DNA from: Trichaptum fuscoviolaceum
Taxonomy: Eukaryota; Basidiomycota; Agaricomycetes; Hymenochaetales; Trichaptaceae
Reading direction: 5' to 3'
Length of the DNA stretch: 64,000 bases
Assembly (NCBI GenBank): GCA_910574455.1
Contig: CAJSYZ010000006.1
Coordinates: 1,563,376 to 1,627,375 of the forward strand
How positions within the stretch are numbered: position 1 is the stretch's first letter; every line of letters starts with the position of its first letter. The notes under the pieces are model-generated. The model was not told where the DNA came from and ran no database searches. It was given only the letters and a program-made list of their open reading frames with translations. This document shows, piece by piece, positions 1 to 10,114 of the stretch. The translations under genes and the position numbers were made by a program.

Positions 1-2
1 TT

Positions 3-1433
3 GTATTCACAGATGGGCTTTTATATCTCAATAATCGCCTTATCATTCCCCGCACTGATAATTTACGTGAATTTTTCTTCAGACTTGCACACGATTCACT
101 AGGGCACTTCGGCTCCGATAAGTCGTATGCGGCCCTACAATCCGCATATTACTGGCCTAACATGCGTCGCGACCTTGAAGAATCATACATCAAACAGTGC
201 GACGATTGTCAGCGTAACAAATCGTCGACCTCCAAACGCGTTGGCCCCCTCCACCCGCTACCCGTCCCGGATCAACGTGGTGACACCGTCTGCCTCGATT
301 TCGTAGGTCCCTTACCCGAGGACCATGGCTACAATATGCTTCTCACTATTACCGACGCCCTTGGAGCCGACATCCGCCTTGTTCCTTGTCGTACAGACGA
401 CGATGCTCGCACGACTGCCCGGCTTTTCTTCGACCACTGGTATTGTGAAAATGGCCTTCCCTTACGCCTGGTGAGTGACCGCGATAAATTATTCACGTCA
501 CAATTCTGGCGTGCTCTTCACTCCTTAGCAGGTGTTAAACTCGCGATGAGTACGGCCTTCCATCCCCAATCCGACGGCGTCAGCGAACGCTCTAATAAGA
601 CCGTCGTTCAAGCCCTCCGATACCACGTGGACCGGCACCAACGCGGATGGGTCGCAGCGTTGCCCCGCGTTCGTTTTAACATCATGAACACTATCAACCC
701 CTCCACCGCCTTCTCCCGATTCCACCTGCACCTCGGTCGATCTCCACGGATCATTCCTCCGCTCGTTTCGCACCCTACTTCCTCCACCCTTCCGGACATC
801 GACGCGCATGAGCTTCTGCGACGCATAGAACTTGACGTTGCTGAGGCCCGCGATAACCTTGTCCTCGCCAAGGTCACGCAACGCATTCAAGCTGACAAGC
901 ATCGCGCTCCCGAAGTCCCCTTTCAAGTCGGTGACTTTGTCATGCTCAATACTCTCAATCGCCGGCGCGCATATATGCAAGCCGGCGATGGTCGCGTAGC
1001 TAAGTTTATGCCCCGCTGGGAAGGAAAATACAAAATACTGAAAGCCTTCCCTGACTCTTCAGTTTACGAGCTTGAGCTCCCCAACGCTCCCAACTCATAC
1101 TCCATATTTCACGCATCCGAGCTCAAACCCTATCATTCCAACGACCCCGCCCTCTTTCCCGACCGACACTTCCCTGATCCTACACCGGCCGACCCTGCCT
1201 TGCCAGACGAATATCTCATCGACCGCATCTTGGATCATCGACCTCGCGGCCGTGGCTTTCAGTATCTGGTCCGCTGGCTTAACCAAGCTCCCAGCGAAGA
1301 TCGTTGGCTTCCCGGCTCCGAACTTCACGACTGTGCCGCTCTTGACGACTACCTCCGTTCTCTCGGTCTCAACCCTGATCTTCATTCTCATCCCCTCCGT
1401 TCCTCTTCTTCCTCTTCCTCGGCCTCCACATAA
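3..1433 (+). CDS. Gypsy polyprotein C-terminus: integrase and chromodomain (partial)
   Basis: The frame is open from the window edge, so this is the tail of a longer polyprotein; a methionine at 162 is internal. In order it shows an HHCC zinc-binding region ending in CDDCQ near 200-215, then an rve-type integrase core with the DDE pattern: Asp in VCLDFVGPLP, Asp in LVSDRDKLF, and Glu in the FHPQSDGVSERSN block. A basic region follows, and near the C-terminus a chromodomain runs from about EYLIDRILDHR to SEDRWLP. Chromodomain gypsy integrases insert the cDNA copy into the genome, and the chromodomain is thought to guide the complex to particular chromatin (family knowledge). The tail is serine-rich low complexity. 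No inactivating change is visible in this portion. Confidence 0.93.
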   Translation, partial: VFTDGLLYLNNRLIIPRTDNLREFFFRLAHDSLGHFGSDKSYAALQSAYYWPNMRRDLEESYIKQCDDCQRNKSSTSKRVGPLHPLPVPDQRGDTVCLDFVGPLPEDHGYNMLLTITDALGADIRLVPCRTDDDARTTARLFFDHWYCENGLPLRLVSDRDKLFTSQFWRALHSLAGVKLAMSTAFHPQSDGVSERSNKTVVQALRYHVDRHQRGWVAALPRVRFNIMNTINPSTAFSRFHLHLGRSPRIIPPLVSHPTSSTLPDIDAHELLRRIELDVAEARDNLVLAKVTQRIQADKHRAPEVPFQVGDFVMLNTLNRRRAYMQAGDGRVAKFMPRWEGKYKILKAFPDSSVYELELPNAPNSYSIFHASELKPYHSNDPALFPDRHFPDPTPADPALPDEYLIDRILDHRPRGRGFQYLVRWLNQAPSEDRWLPGSELHDCAALDDYLRSLGLNPDLHSHPLRSSSSSSSAST

Positions 1434-1514
1434 TGTCTCATTTTATTATTATATTCTTTTTTTTCTTTCATCTCCGTTCGTACTCAATCTTTCAATCGAC
1501 GCATCTTTTTTTTT

Positions 1515-1528
1515 AAAGGGTGGAAGAG
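1515..1528 (+). other. Polypurine tract of the gypsy element
   Basis: A purine run (AAAGGGTGGAAGAG) lies directly before the LTR start TGTAAGC. This is the expected position of the plus-strand priming site in LTR retrotransposons. Confidence 0.7.
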
Positions 1529-1684
1529 TGTAAGCCTGTTGCTTACATACACATTCCCACGCACATAGCATATATTCGAATACCATTAGAATTACAACTA
1601 GTTATCCTCTCTCTCTTGTACTACGTATTCTCGCACTATATACCCTTGTCTAAACTTCTGTCTATTGTCTGAGTGTTCCCTACA
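1529..1684 (+). repeat. 3' LTR of the gypsy element (about 156 bp)
   Basis: It starts with TG right after the polypurine tract and ends with CA at 1683-1684, just where homology to the CR gene begins. The first 19 bases form an inverted repeat (TGTAAGC, 5-base loop, GCTTACA). At 156 bp it is short for a fungal gypsy LTR. The exact right end could be one base further (CAA). The target-site duplication cannot be checked because the left end is outside the window. Confidence 0.75.
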
Positions 1685-2644
1685 ACGGGTTTCCAGCTAT
1701 ACAGATAATGGATCCTCTATCGACGCACTGCAAGAAGTCCAGAATATTCTTCACTTCTCTGAAAGTGCTGATTTCCTCTTGTGAGTCAGGAAACGCTAAG
1801 CTGAAAATCTCCTTGAAACTGTGGATCGGATCCCTAATTATGGTCTCGCAGTTGGGGATGTAGACCACAGCCTCATTTTTTTGTAGAAGGAGGCATGCAA
1901 GAGCAGCTAAAATATGAGACTTCCCAATACCGGATAAACCATGTAGACGAATAGTCGATCTGCTGTTACCACCAAAATCGGGATCTTGCAAGAACAATTC
2001 AACCGCATTATATAGCTTTTTAAAAGCCTCGCGACCCATGTATTTAAAGCGAGTTGCGCCTTTCGCATCGCGGAAGGTTTCAAATCTGGCAGGCGGTTTA
2101 TAGGTCGTGGATGGATAAGGTAAATCGGTGAATGACTCAGGATTAGACAACCAATGTTGATCCACAGTATCCGGAAGATCCCTGATTGCGCCGAATACAA
2201 TGTCGACATTCTCTGAGGAAACGTTATATACAAGTAGCTTTCAGGAAGTATAATAAATATATAAGCACCTTTAAACTCCGGGCCCCGAAGTTTCTTCTTC
2301 CTCCTTGAACTCGATCTACGATATATACTTCCGGCTGTACTGGGATGATCTTCCGTTCCGCCATCTGTGAAAGAACGAAGGCTTGCACAGTCGCTAGCAA
2401 GACCTGGAAGAGCTGGATTGAACGTGGTCGAACAACCTTCAATGCTGTTGCCTGGTTCGCTGGAGAGATCGACCACGTCGTCGATCTTGCGTTTCCTATT
2501 CGGACTGCGGCTACTAATATCCGTATCCACGGATGGACTCGGAGAACGCGGTTCTACGCATATACGGACAGAGGTCGCAATTAGATATTTAATTCCGCAT
2601 ATATGGGCTACAATTTACGCACTGCTTGCGGACGGCGGGGGCAT
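1685..2644 (-). pseudogene. CR (Crinkler/RHS-like) gene, 3' half removed by the gypsy insertion
   Basis: Exons complement(1685..2212, 2269..2553, 2623..2644). A short first exon (MPPPSASS...) and a serine-rich, basic second exon lead into a P-loop domain with Walker A GLSGIGKS. The frame matches the minus-strand CR genes at 6715-8995 and 13067-15346 up to CIA, then runs into the retrotransposon LTR at 1684. The STAND-like middle and the C-terminal nuclease-like domain are therefore missing here; if still present they would lie left of the element's 5' LTR. The body is clearly diverged from the other two copies (roughly 60-70% at protein level by eye), but its first exon and upstream DNA belong to the nearly identical R module. 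Confidence 0.85.
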
Positions 2645-3762
2645 ATCTGTGTATCGTGAGGGTTGGCGATGAGGAGAGTGTTTAGGTGGCGGCTGCACGG
2701 TGAGGCGATCGCGTGTACTACAAGAAAAGATAGTCCCTGATGGCTCTTGTTGGACCAAGACGGATCGTATTTGTATATATTGATGCCGAAGAAGTTGAAG
2801 GCAGTGAATGCGTTGCCATGTGGGACTTATTGTTATAGTTGCACTGCCATCCCAAAGGCCTTGCAAACAAGAATTCTTACTGCGTGAGATGATATCGATG
2901 GGCCGCGCACCTACGGTTACGTGGGTTGGCAGAAACATTCCTGTGTAACAAGCACTGCGAATTCAAGTCACCACTTGTATCGACGCGTACTGCAGAACAG
3001 ATTGTCATTAATATGAAATCAATTCCAGGTCTGCTGAGCGAAAACATCGAGGACCTGATTCCCAAGTACAGGACTGTATAATTTCACATCGTCAGTCGTT
3101 TCTTTTCTCCCTATTCCATTTGCAAGCGAGTTCAGAATGCCGAGAATTTGCGTCTCTATGAAGTCGACGAAGACGAGGTCAATCGACGTATCGTCGATGA
3201 CATTGGGAGGATTAGACCCGATGAAGTCCAGAGTAGAGAAGAATGGTAGGGGCGCATGGAGAACGTCATCTCCAACACCCGGGCAAGCCTAATAATGAAG
3301 AGCAATTAGAGAGCTAAAGATTAAGTAACAGGATAAGGCACAACTCACATCGGAGGAGACATGTCCAAGCGTCCAGTTCTAAGCGGCGCGCTTCTCAAGT
3401 GCCCATCTCACTCAGCCATTCGATGTACCTCTTATCCACAAATCCCCTCTTATACAGGTCTGCCTCGCCCCTTCCAGTAGCGCCCTCTTTTCCTCGGTAC
3501 CTTGCTTGGTCTGTATCAGTTCTGAACCATATGTATCCTCGTTTCCGAGGAGTAGGTCCTGAATGATTGTAGAAAGTAACGACTTTAAGCCACTCGTAAC
3601 TCCAGACGATGGCAGTGGGTGCGATGATCGATCTGTCCTATTCATCGACTTTTCAGTTACGGCGGACAATTCGTACATTAGATAGGCTTACTCGATATCT
3701 CTATGCTTCCTTATCCAGACGACGCCAGTGATTTCATTGCACAACTTTTGAAGGGCGCAAGG
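2620..3762. repeat. R module, copy 1: CR first exon, upstream DNA and 5'-nucleotidase remnant
   Basis: A segment of about 1.14 kb present three times in direct orientation (2620, 8971, 15322). On the minus strand it holds a fragment of a 5'-nucleotidase gene, about 95 bp of spacer, and the first exon of a CR gene. Copy 1 differs from copies 2 and 3 by one base near 3172 and by lacking one base near 3468. Its right edge is set where copy 3 starts to diverge. Confidence 0.9.
2739..3509 (-). pseudogene. 5'-nucleotidase-like gene fragment, copy 1 (last two exons and 3' flank)
   Basis: The minus strand matches the 3' end of the intact gene at 43233-45986. 3132-3290 matches its last exon (45717 onward), 3412-3509 matches the stretch encoding [20 protein letters not shown], and 2739-2935 matches the gene's 3' flank at 46085-46275. 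The catalytic metallophosphatase half is absent, so it cannot encode an enzyme. Copy 1 also has a one-base deletion near 3468 that breaks the remaining frame. The copy lies antisense to its source about 42 kb away. Confidence 0.88.
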
Positions 3763-4342
3763 TAGATGAGGTGGCTCAGCAGAAAGGTGTTCGGGAGCTC
3801 GACAGCGTTTTCTGCCTTCTATTCAGATAACACCCCATGATCATATAAATCGTCAGTTGGTCGCGATAAGTTTGAGAAGAGATATGCGAGTTCTATCCGT
3901 ACGATGGTGGCTAAAAGACAAGTCTATGATTCAAGTTGGCGCTCGAGAATGATTGCCTTATGGCGCCTGAACACAAGTTAAGTCAACAAATCGGAAGCTC
4001 ATTAGATTCGCAACCCAGTCGTCGATTAATCTTGAGGCTGGGAGTGAGATCTGGTCGGACTCAATCAGGAGTTTGAAGTGGCCGAGTCACCACAATGTGG
4101 CCGAGCATAGTACTTTGTACTATGTAGTAGAACTTGAAGTAGTGTGAGTCAAAAGGAAATAATTACAAAATAAATTGTATTCAAGTTGTATTAGTAAGCA
4201 AGCTTGAAGTACAAGACAATTTATTACATAATATGCATTAGTATCAGCAGCTTCAAGTTCGAACCATGTTCAGCGATTCAAGAGTTCAATCGACTTTGAC
4301 CTGTCATTCGTTCGACATTCTTACTTTTGATCTGTCGCGTTG
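3763..4342. promoter_or_regulatory. Spacer upstream of plus-strand CR gene 1, with clustered TTCAAG/CTTGAA motifs
   Basis: AT-rich, no convincing coding sequence. Between about 4067 and 4262 the motif TTCAAG or its complement CTTGAA (often CTTGAAGTA or TTCAAGTT) recurs at least four times (near 4131, 4182, 4203, 4250), beside a partly palindromic stretch AGTACTTTGTACT. A diverged version of the spacer lies at 16466-17130 and also carries such motifs. This could be the promoter of the CR gene at 4343; that is inference from position and motif density only. Confidence 0.35.
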
Positions 4343-6599
4343 ATGGCTAAGGTGGAACATGTAGAGATACCTCGGCGGTCTGAGAGGCTAAGGAAGATTC
4401 GGGAGGGTCAAGCAGGTACGTGATGCCTTTGTATCCAGAAGACAAACGCTGAAGAGGTTCAGACATTAGTGGTGATGCTAAGCCTAGACGCACTCGCAAG
4501 GCCTCATCTTCGAAGGCACCTGTTCCAAATGCACAAAAGAGAACTTCGACTGTAAAAGAGGAGAAGCTGCCACCGCGGAAGAAGCCCCGGACGACCGCTG
4601 CTGTTGAACAGGCAATTACGCCTAAACATCCGGAGAATAAACGAAATCCTCCGACATCATATGACGGTCCTAAGACAAGACGCTCTGGTCCAGAAGCCAA
4701 GAGAGGTCAGGTCCAGTCACTGTAAAGTCAACGCAAAAAGGACTAACAGGAGTTGAGTATAGAGAATATAAGAATTGTTCGAGAGGCACTCGATCAACTC
4801 ACGGATGATGCAGCACGCTTCTCCGATCCCGCAAATGTCTATTCATTGCCCTTCCCATCCCTTCATGGCCCTCAAAGCGACAAATTTGCAATTAAACGAG
4901 AAAACAGCATACCCGTCTTTCGCTTTATGGGCAGATCACATTTCGCGGACATTTATGCACATTACAAGGCTTATATGGACGATGCGTCTGGGTTTCGTAG
5001 GCTCATCCTTTATGGCACCCGCGGTAGCGGAAAGTCACTTTGTCTGACAGCGCTTACTTGTTTGCTCACCCGGCTGGGCCGATATGTGATTTATGTTCCA
5101 AGCTGCTATCTCTTGACGCTCAACTTTGTCGGTGTCTTACAAGACGCGCTGTATTTGGCCCTTCCCTTCGATCTTCACAGCGCAGTCGATACTGCGAAGA
5201 CGCCTGAGGCCCTGATCGAACTTGTAGGCGATTTTAAGGAGGATGACCTCGTCTTCATCCTTCCGGAGTGGGACACCTTGTTCCCTCGCTATGAAAGCGC
5301 TCGCACGAACTCTAATGCAACCTCTGCGCAAGACTGGCTCACTCGTATGATCTGTAGGCACTACAGCATCTGCAGCATCTCAGCAAGCACACAAAATTGG
5401 AGTGATGTGGAATCACTCAAGAATAGCGCGGACATCTCCAATCTAGTTGGAGGATTTAGCGATGTAAGTTCGCTTTTTGCTTAGATGATTTATGATATAA
5501 ATTTGACGCCATATTTAGAATGAAATGGACTGCTGGTGGACACACTACTCTGACTCCCTACCACATGGCCTCTCCGTCGACGACAAGGCGAAGATTGAAT
5601 ACTTCACTGGCCGCATGCCGCACCTTCTCAGAGGTTTGCTGAAATTTTCTGGACGACAATACTTAGAAATCAAGAAAGAATATACCACGAGCGATTTCTA
5701 TTTTAAGTTTACGTCCGCTGTTAAGAGCAGGTTTGCAATTAATTTACATGAATATGCAGAAGATGAAGATAAAACGAAAATTCAAATGTATGTTCATTCT
5801 CTACTTAACATAGTCTGCGAAGGAACTAACTTCGACTTAAAGATTATTCGATCATATGAAAGCCTGCATACAAGAGACTGCCCTTTCCTCCTCGTCAGCT
5901 GCTGTTCAAGACGATAAATACGACCACCGATACTTCTATTACACTGATGACGGCATTGGACATTGCCTAACGGGAGAAATCCGTGAAATCGCGCTATCAT
6001 TGCTCCAGAAACATAAACCATCATTCTTGGACGATCCGAGCTGGATTCGTGCTGCGACAGAAGCGTCGAACCCGTTCCACAGAAAACTACTCCTCTCGCA
6101 AGTCTGCCTGAGCCGGATTGCGACCCGTGGTCTACGCTGTGTGGACCCGAGATTCAAGCCGATGGAATTCATGTACTATGATGCAACTCCGCCATGGGCC
6201 AAAGCCAGAATGATCAAAGAATCAATTGTTCGATATCTCTTCATTCCGGGACAGAATTGTGACGCGCTCGTCGATGGAATAATTTTCTATCTGGATAAGA
6301 AGGAAAAAACTCTGGAACTCATCCTAGTTCAGGTTGGTTCTACCAAGGAAAGTATTTGCGTTGACGAAGCGTTTTACATGCAGCGATGGGAGGATTTGAA
6401 GAAGAATTTATTATCTACGGTTACAAACCTCAAATCATTCAGCTTACGGACTAGCTATATTTTCCTTTGTTACGGAAAAGTACCAGGGAAGCCCAGTATC
6501 GAGAAAAGGAGCGTGGTCAGTGAAGGGTGGAGACTGGAGTATAACTTTTATACTCTGGGATTGACATTGCTCGATGATGTTTTTGATCGCTTCATTTGA
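4343..6599 (+). CDS. CR (Crinkler/RHS-like) P-loop protein with nuclease-like C-terminus, copy 1
   Basis: Exons 4343..4415, 4463..4710, 4750..5463, 5519..5787, 5843..6599 give 686 aa; phases agree at all junctions. Residues 1-107 are basic and disordered with KKPR-like patches that could act as nuclear localisation signals. A P-loop NTPase follows with Walker A GTRGSGKS and a Walker B-like FILPEWD, then a STAND-like helical region (WWTHYS...EYFTGRMP). The C-terminal part carries DGIIFYL...LILVQVG, resembling the restriction-endonuclease-fold ends of Crinkler and RHS proteins, where a D-x(n)-(E/Q)-x-(K/T) pattern is usual. Such CR proteins are known as effector-like or selfish nuclear proteins in fungi, oomycetes and trypanosomes (family knowledge); the role here is not known. 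The 39-bp intron 4711-4749 is unusually short. The gene converges on the minus-strand CR gene, with 115 bp between their ends. Confidence 0.82.
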
Positions 6600-6714
6600 A
6601 TCTTCTTTGTTATTCTTGTAAAAATTGTACCGCACCACCTGATTTTGCTTGTCTTGCATAGCTTTTTGATCACATATTTGGAGTAAGGAAATACATTGTA
6701 TAGCACTATTAATG

Positions 6715-8995
6715 TTATAAATGATCGACGTCGAGATCAGTAATTATGTTGGTAACTGGCAGTTTGTAAAGCTTGTACTTGTTTACTACACCACATGCCT
6801 CTACTGGTACATCCTTCTCAACATTTGTTATATGTTCTTGATCCTTGTGGATCCAGATAAACGTGACAGTGATAGAATAATCAGTGCCAAATCTGCTATG
6901 AATAGCGTCAACATATTTTAACCACCATTTGAGGAAAAACTTCTCCTCCGAGTCGCTATGATCCTTCGCAATGGTGATTTGTATTGGATAAAGGGCAAGA
7001 GACTTCCTTCCTTTGTTCAGATGTGCAATAATACCATCGATGGCCTCATAATTGAATCTCGTAGGAACAAAGAGCTGTCGGGTTGCCCTGCCAGTGGCCT
7101 TCATTAGGACACCCCAGTCCGGTACGTCCCAAAAGTAGTACATCAGCATTGCTTCCAGCTTTCCATCCACTATTTTTAAGCCATATGTTGCAATATGACT
7201 TAGGCATACCCTTTCAACGAGAAAGCCTCTAAGTGTTGGGTTATCCATTGAGTCCTTGGCTACAACATCTAACCAATCGTCTCCTTGAAGAAAATCCGGG
7301 AAATGTTGCAAGAGGACTGTGGACACTGCTTCACGGACAACACCGCAGACACAGTGGCCAATGTTATTGGCGAAATAGAAGTATCGATTTACGAGATCTT
7401 TTCTGATGCTGCAAGTCTCCAATGGCGATTCCAAGATGCAGGCTTTCATGTTTTGAATAAAACTGTATGAGCAATGAGTATCGTTAGACCCCTTATAGTT
7501 AGAAGCGCTAACGTACGCTGTGCAAATATGTGAGTTTGTGCTTATCCCCTCCAACTTCTTCTCCACAAATTGCTTTGCATTGTCCCTTACTGAGCGGAGA
7601 ATCCCCTTTGACAATAGCTCGTCTCTTATTTCTCCGTAGGGTTTGCCAGAAAATATGAAAAGCGCGCGCAGAAAAAGCGGAATTCTTCCTGTGGCGTACT
7701 CTACTTCTTTTCTATCGCTGTCAGACTGGAAGGTAGGGATCATCTCGCTGTAATGTTGCCACCAATATGTCATTTCAGACTTGTGTAAATACACGTGAAT
7801 GAGCCTCAAGAATTGTTGCTTAAATACAGTTAACATACCTCTGTCAACCCGTCGTATATAGATATTGTGATGTTGGATGTATCTTCTTCTGAATCCACAT
7901 TACTCGGAACGGGATATTGGGTTGGATCTGGGGATTCGTTGAATACCAAAAGGTGAGTTTCACTGATCCTTTCAATAATCTCGGAAGCTATTGCTTTCTT
8001 TTCACGGAGCGCGTAAGAGTCCTGTGGTTTGTCTTCGAGAACATCTAATCTATCGGCTATGCAAACGACCGTCCCACTATCAAGGCCTTTGACAAAGTCC
8101 AAGATATCATCCTTATTCTCGAACAAACTAATCTCCTCTTGAGGATCAGGAAAAGCCAAGCTAGCAAACTCCTTGAAGTGCCAAATCGGGTCCCTGACAA
8201 GAATTTCGCAACTGGGAATGTAGAGTACCGTCTTCTTCTGTCGCAATAGTAAAGAAGCCAGAGCAGCAAGGATATGGGATTTACCAACCCCGGCAAGGCC
8301 ATTGAAATGGATAGTGGATCTGTTGTTGCCACCGAATTGAGGATCGGTGAAGAAGTTGTCGACCGCATCATAGAGCTCTCGAAAGATTTCTCGTCCCATG
8401 AAGGTAAACCGAGTGATGCCCGTTTTATCGCGAAAGGTGCTGAATCTAGCAGGCGGCCTAAACGTAGTAGATGGGTAGGGCAAATCGATAAATGTTTCAG
8501 GATTTGACAAACGGGCTTCATCAATTGCGACTGTAGGATCCTTAAACGCGTTGAGCAAGGCTTCGACTTTCTCTGCTGAAATGTTATATACGGATGATAC
8601 AAACAGTGTTGAAGATATGTACCTTTAAACTCTGGGCCACGATGTTTCTTCCTCTTCCTTGTGCTCGATCCGGGATGCAGACTTCCCGCCGTACTCAGGT
8701 ATTCTCCCGTATTGCCATCGTCATACGAACGAAAGCTTGCATAATCACTGGCAATGCCTGGAAGACGGGGGTTGAAAGTGGTCGAACAACCTTCAATGCT
8801 GTTGCCGGGTTCGCTGGAGAGATCGACCGCTTCGTCGATCTTGCGTTTCCTATTCGGACTATGACTAATCTCCGTATCCACGGATGGACTCGGAGAACGC
8901 GGTTCTACGCATATAAGGACCGAGGTCGCAATTAGATATTTAATTCCGCATTTATGGGCTACAATTTACTCACTGCTTGCGGACGGCGGGGGCAT
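6715..8995 (-). CDS. CR (Crinkler/RHS-like) P-loop protein with nuclease-like C-terminus, minus-strand copy 1
   Basis: Exons complement(6715..7462, 7517..7779, 7839..8575, 8623..8904, 8974..8995), 683 aa, all phases consistent. Exon 1 is only 22 nt and lies in R copy 2, so promoter and start codon come from the repeat module. Exon 2 is basic and serine-rich (PNRKRK, TRKRKK; possible nuclear signals). The NTPase has Walker A GLAGVGKS, and the helical STAND-like part starts at EMTYWWQHY. Near the C-terminus, AIDGIIAHL followed by YPIQITIAKDHS resembles the Q-x-T...H element common in Crinkler C-terminal domains of restriction-endonuclease fold. The 54-nt intron 7463-7516 has no stop and keeps frame if retained. 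It is a diverged paralogue of the plus-strand gene it faces. Enzymatic or toxic activity is not shown by sequence alone. Confidence 0.82.
8905..8973 (-). other. First intron of minus-strand CR gene 1, spanning the tandem-unit junction
   Basis: GTGAGT...GCGTAG, 69 bp. The boundary between near-identical unit copies (8970/8971) lies in this intron, so duplication swapped promoter plus exon 1 without changing the protein frame. The same holds at 15256-15324 for copy 2 and at 2554-2622 for the truncated copy. Confidence 0.7.
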
Positions 8996-10114
8996 ATCTG
9001 TGTATCGTGAGGGTTGGCGATGAGGAGAGTGTTTAGGTGGCGGCTGCACGGTGAGGCGATCGCGTGTACTACAAGAAAAGATAGTCCCTGATGGCTCTTG
9101 TTGGACCAAGACGGATCGTATTTGTATATATTGATGCCGAAGAAGTTGAAGGCAGTGAATGCGTTGCCATGTGGGACTTATTGTTATAGTTGCACTGCCA
9201 TCCCAAAGGCCTTGCAAACAAGAATTCTTACTGCGTGAGATGATATCGATGGGCCGCGCACCTACGGTTACGTGGGTTGGCAGAAACATTCCTGTGTAAC
9301 AAGCACTGCGAATTCAAGTCACCACTTGTATCGACGCGTACTGCAGAACAGATTGTCATTAATATGAAATCAATTCCAGGTCTGCTGAGCGAAAACATCG
9401 AGGACCTGATTCCCAAGTACAGGACTGTATAATTTCACATCGTCAGTCGTTTCTTTTCTCCCTATTCCATTTGCAAGCGAGTTCAGAATGCCGAGAATTT
9501 GCGTCTCTATGAAGTCGACGAAGACGAGGTCGATCGACGTATCGTCGATGACATTGGGAGGATTAGACCCGATGAAGTCCAGAGTAGAGAAGAATGGTAG
9601 GGGCGCATGGAGAACGTCATCTCCAACACCCGGGCAAGCCTAATAATGAAGAGCAATTAGAGAGCTAAAGATTAAGTAACAGGATAAGGCACAACTCACA
9701 TCGGAGGAGACATGTCCAAGCGTCCAGTTCTAAGCGGCGCGCTTCTCAAGTGCCCATCTCACTCAGCCATTCGATGTACCTCTTATCCACAAATCCCCTC
9801 TTATACAGGTCTGCCTCGCGCCCTTCCAGTAGCGCCCTCTTTTCCTCGGTACCTTGCTTGGTCTGTATCAGTTCTGAACCATATGTATCCTCGTTTCCGA
9901 GGAGTAGGTCCTGAATGATTGTAGAAAGTAACGACTTTAAGCCACTCGTAACTCCAGACGATGGCAGTGGGTGCGATGATCGATCTGTCCTATTCATCGA
10001 CTTTTCAGTTACGGCGGACAATTCGTACATTAGATAGGCTTACTCGATATCTCTATGCTTCCTTATCCAGACGACGCCAGTGATTTCATTGCACAACTTT
10101 TGAAGGGCGCAAGG
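8971..10114. repeat. R module, copy 2
   Basis: Appears identical to copy 3 at the sites where copy 1 differs. It supplies exon 1 (8974-8995) and the upstream region of the first full minus-strand CR gene, and also begins tandem unit 2. Confidence 0.9.
9090..9861 (-). pseudogene. 5'-nucleotidase-like gene fragment, copy 2
   Basis: Same fragment within R copy 2. The base missing in copy 1 is present here, so the short stretch corresponding to the penultimate exon stays open for 94 codons (9746-10030). It still lacks the whole catalytic domain. Confidence 0.88.

Larger units (their letters stand above)
1..1684 (+). mobile_element. Ty3/gypsy LTR retrotransposon, 3' part
   Basis: The window opens inside a Ty3/gypsy element: integrase with a C-terminal chromodomain (3-1433), then a polypurine tract (1515-1528), then a short LTR (1529-1684). 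The 5' LTR, gag, protease and reverse transcriptase would lie to the left, outside the window. The right edge abuts the coding sequence of a CR-family gene on the minus strand, so the element inserted into that gene. The coding frame is open from the window edge with no stop or frameshift, which suggests a fairly young insertion. Confidence 0.92.
2620..8970. repeat. Tandem unit 1 (about 6351 bp)
   Basis: This block recurs at 8971-15321. Compared by eye, the copies differ at only about six places: base 3172 (A/G), a one-base indel near 3468, 6823 (A/G), near 7669 (G/A), near 8166 (A/G), and a one-base deletion near 14632 in copy 2. Each unit holds the R module, a spacer, the plus-strand CR gene, and the minus-strand CR gene up to its first intron. 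Confidence 0.95.

Noticed and set aside
2615..2938. 107-codon frame in each R module (also 8966-9289 and 15317-15640) as an independent gene
   Set aside because: It covers the non-coding 3' flank of the nucleotidase fragment and ends in the CR first exon; only its last eight codons are likely coding.
8057..8881. Single 274-codon frame for the N-terminal part of the minus-strand CR gene
   Set aside because: It reads through an intron into the wrong frame and starts with GTG; a spliced model with a 22-nt first exon gives an ATG and keeps the family frame.
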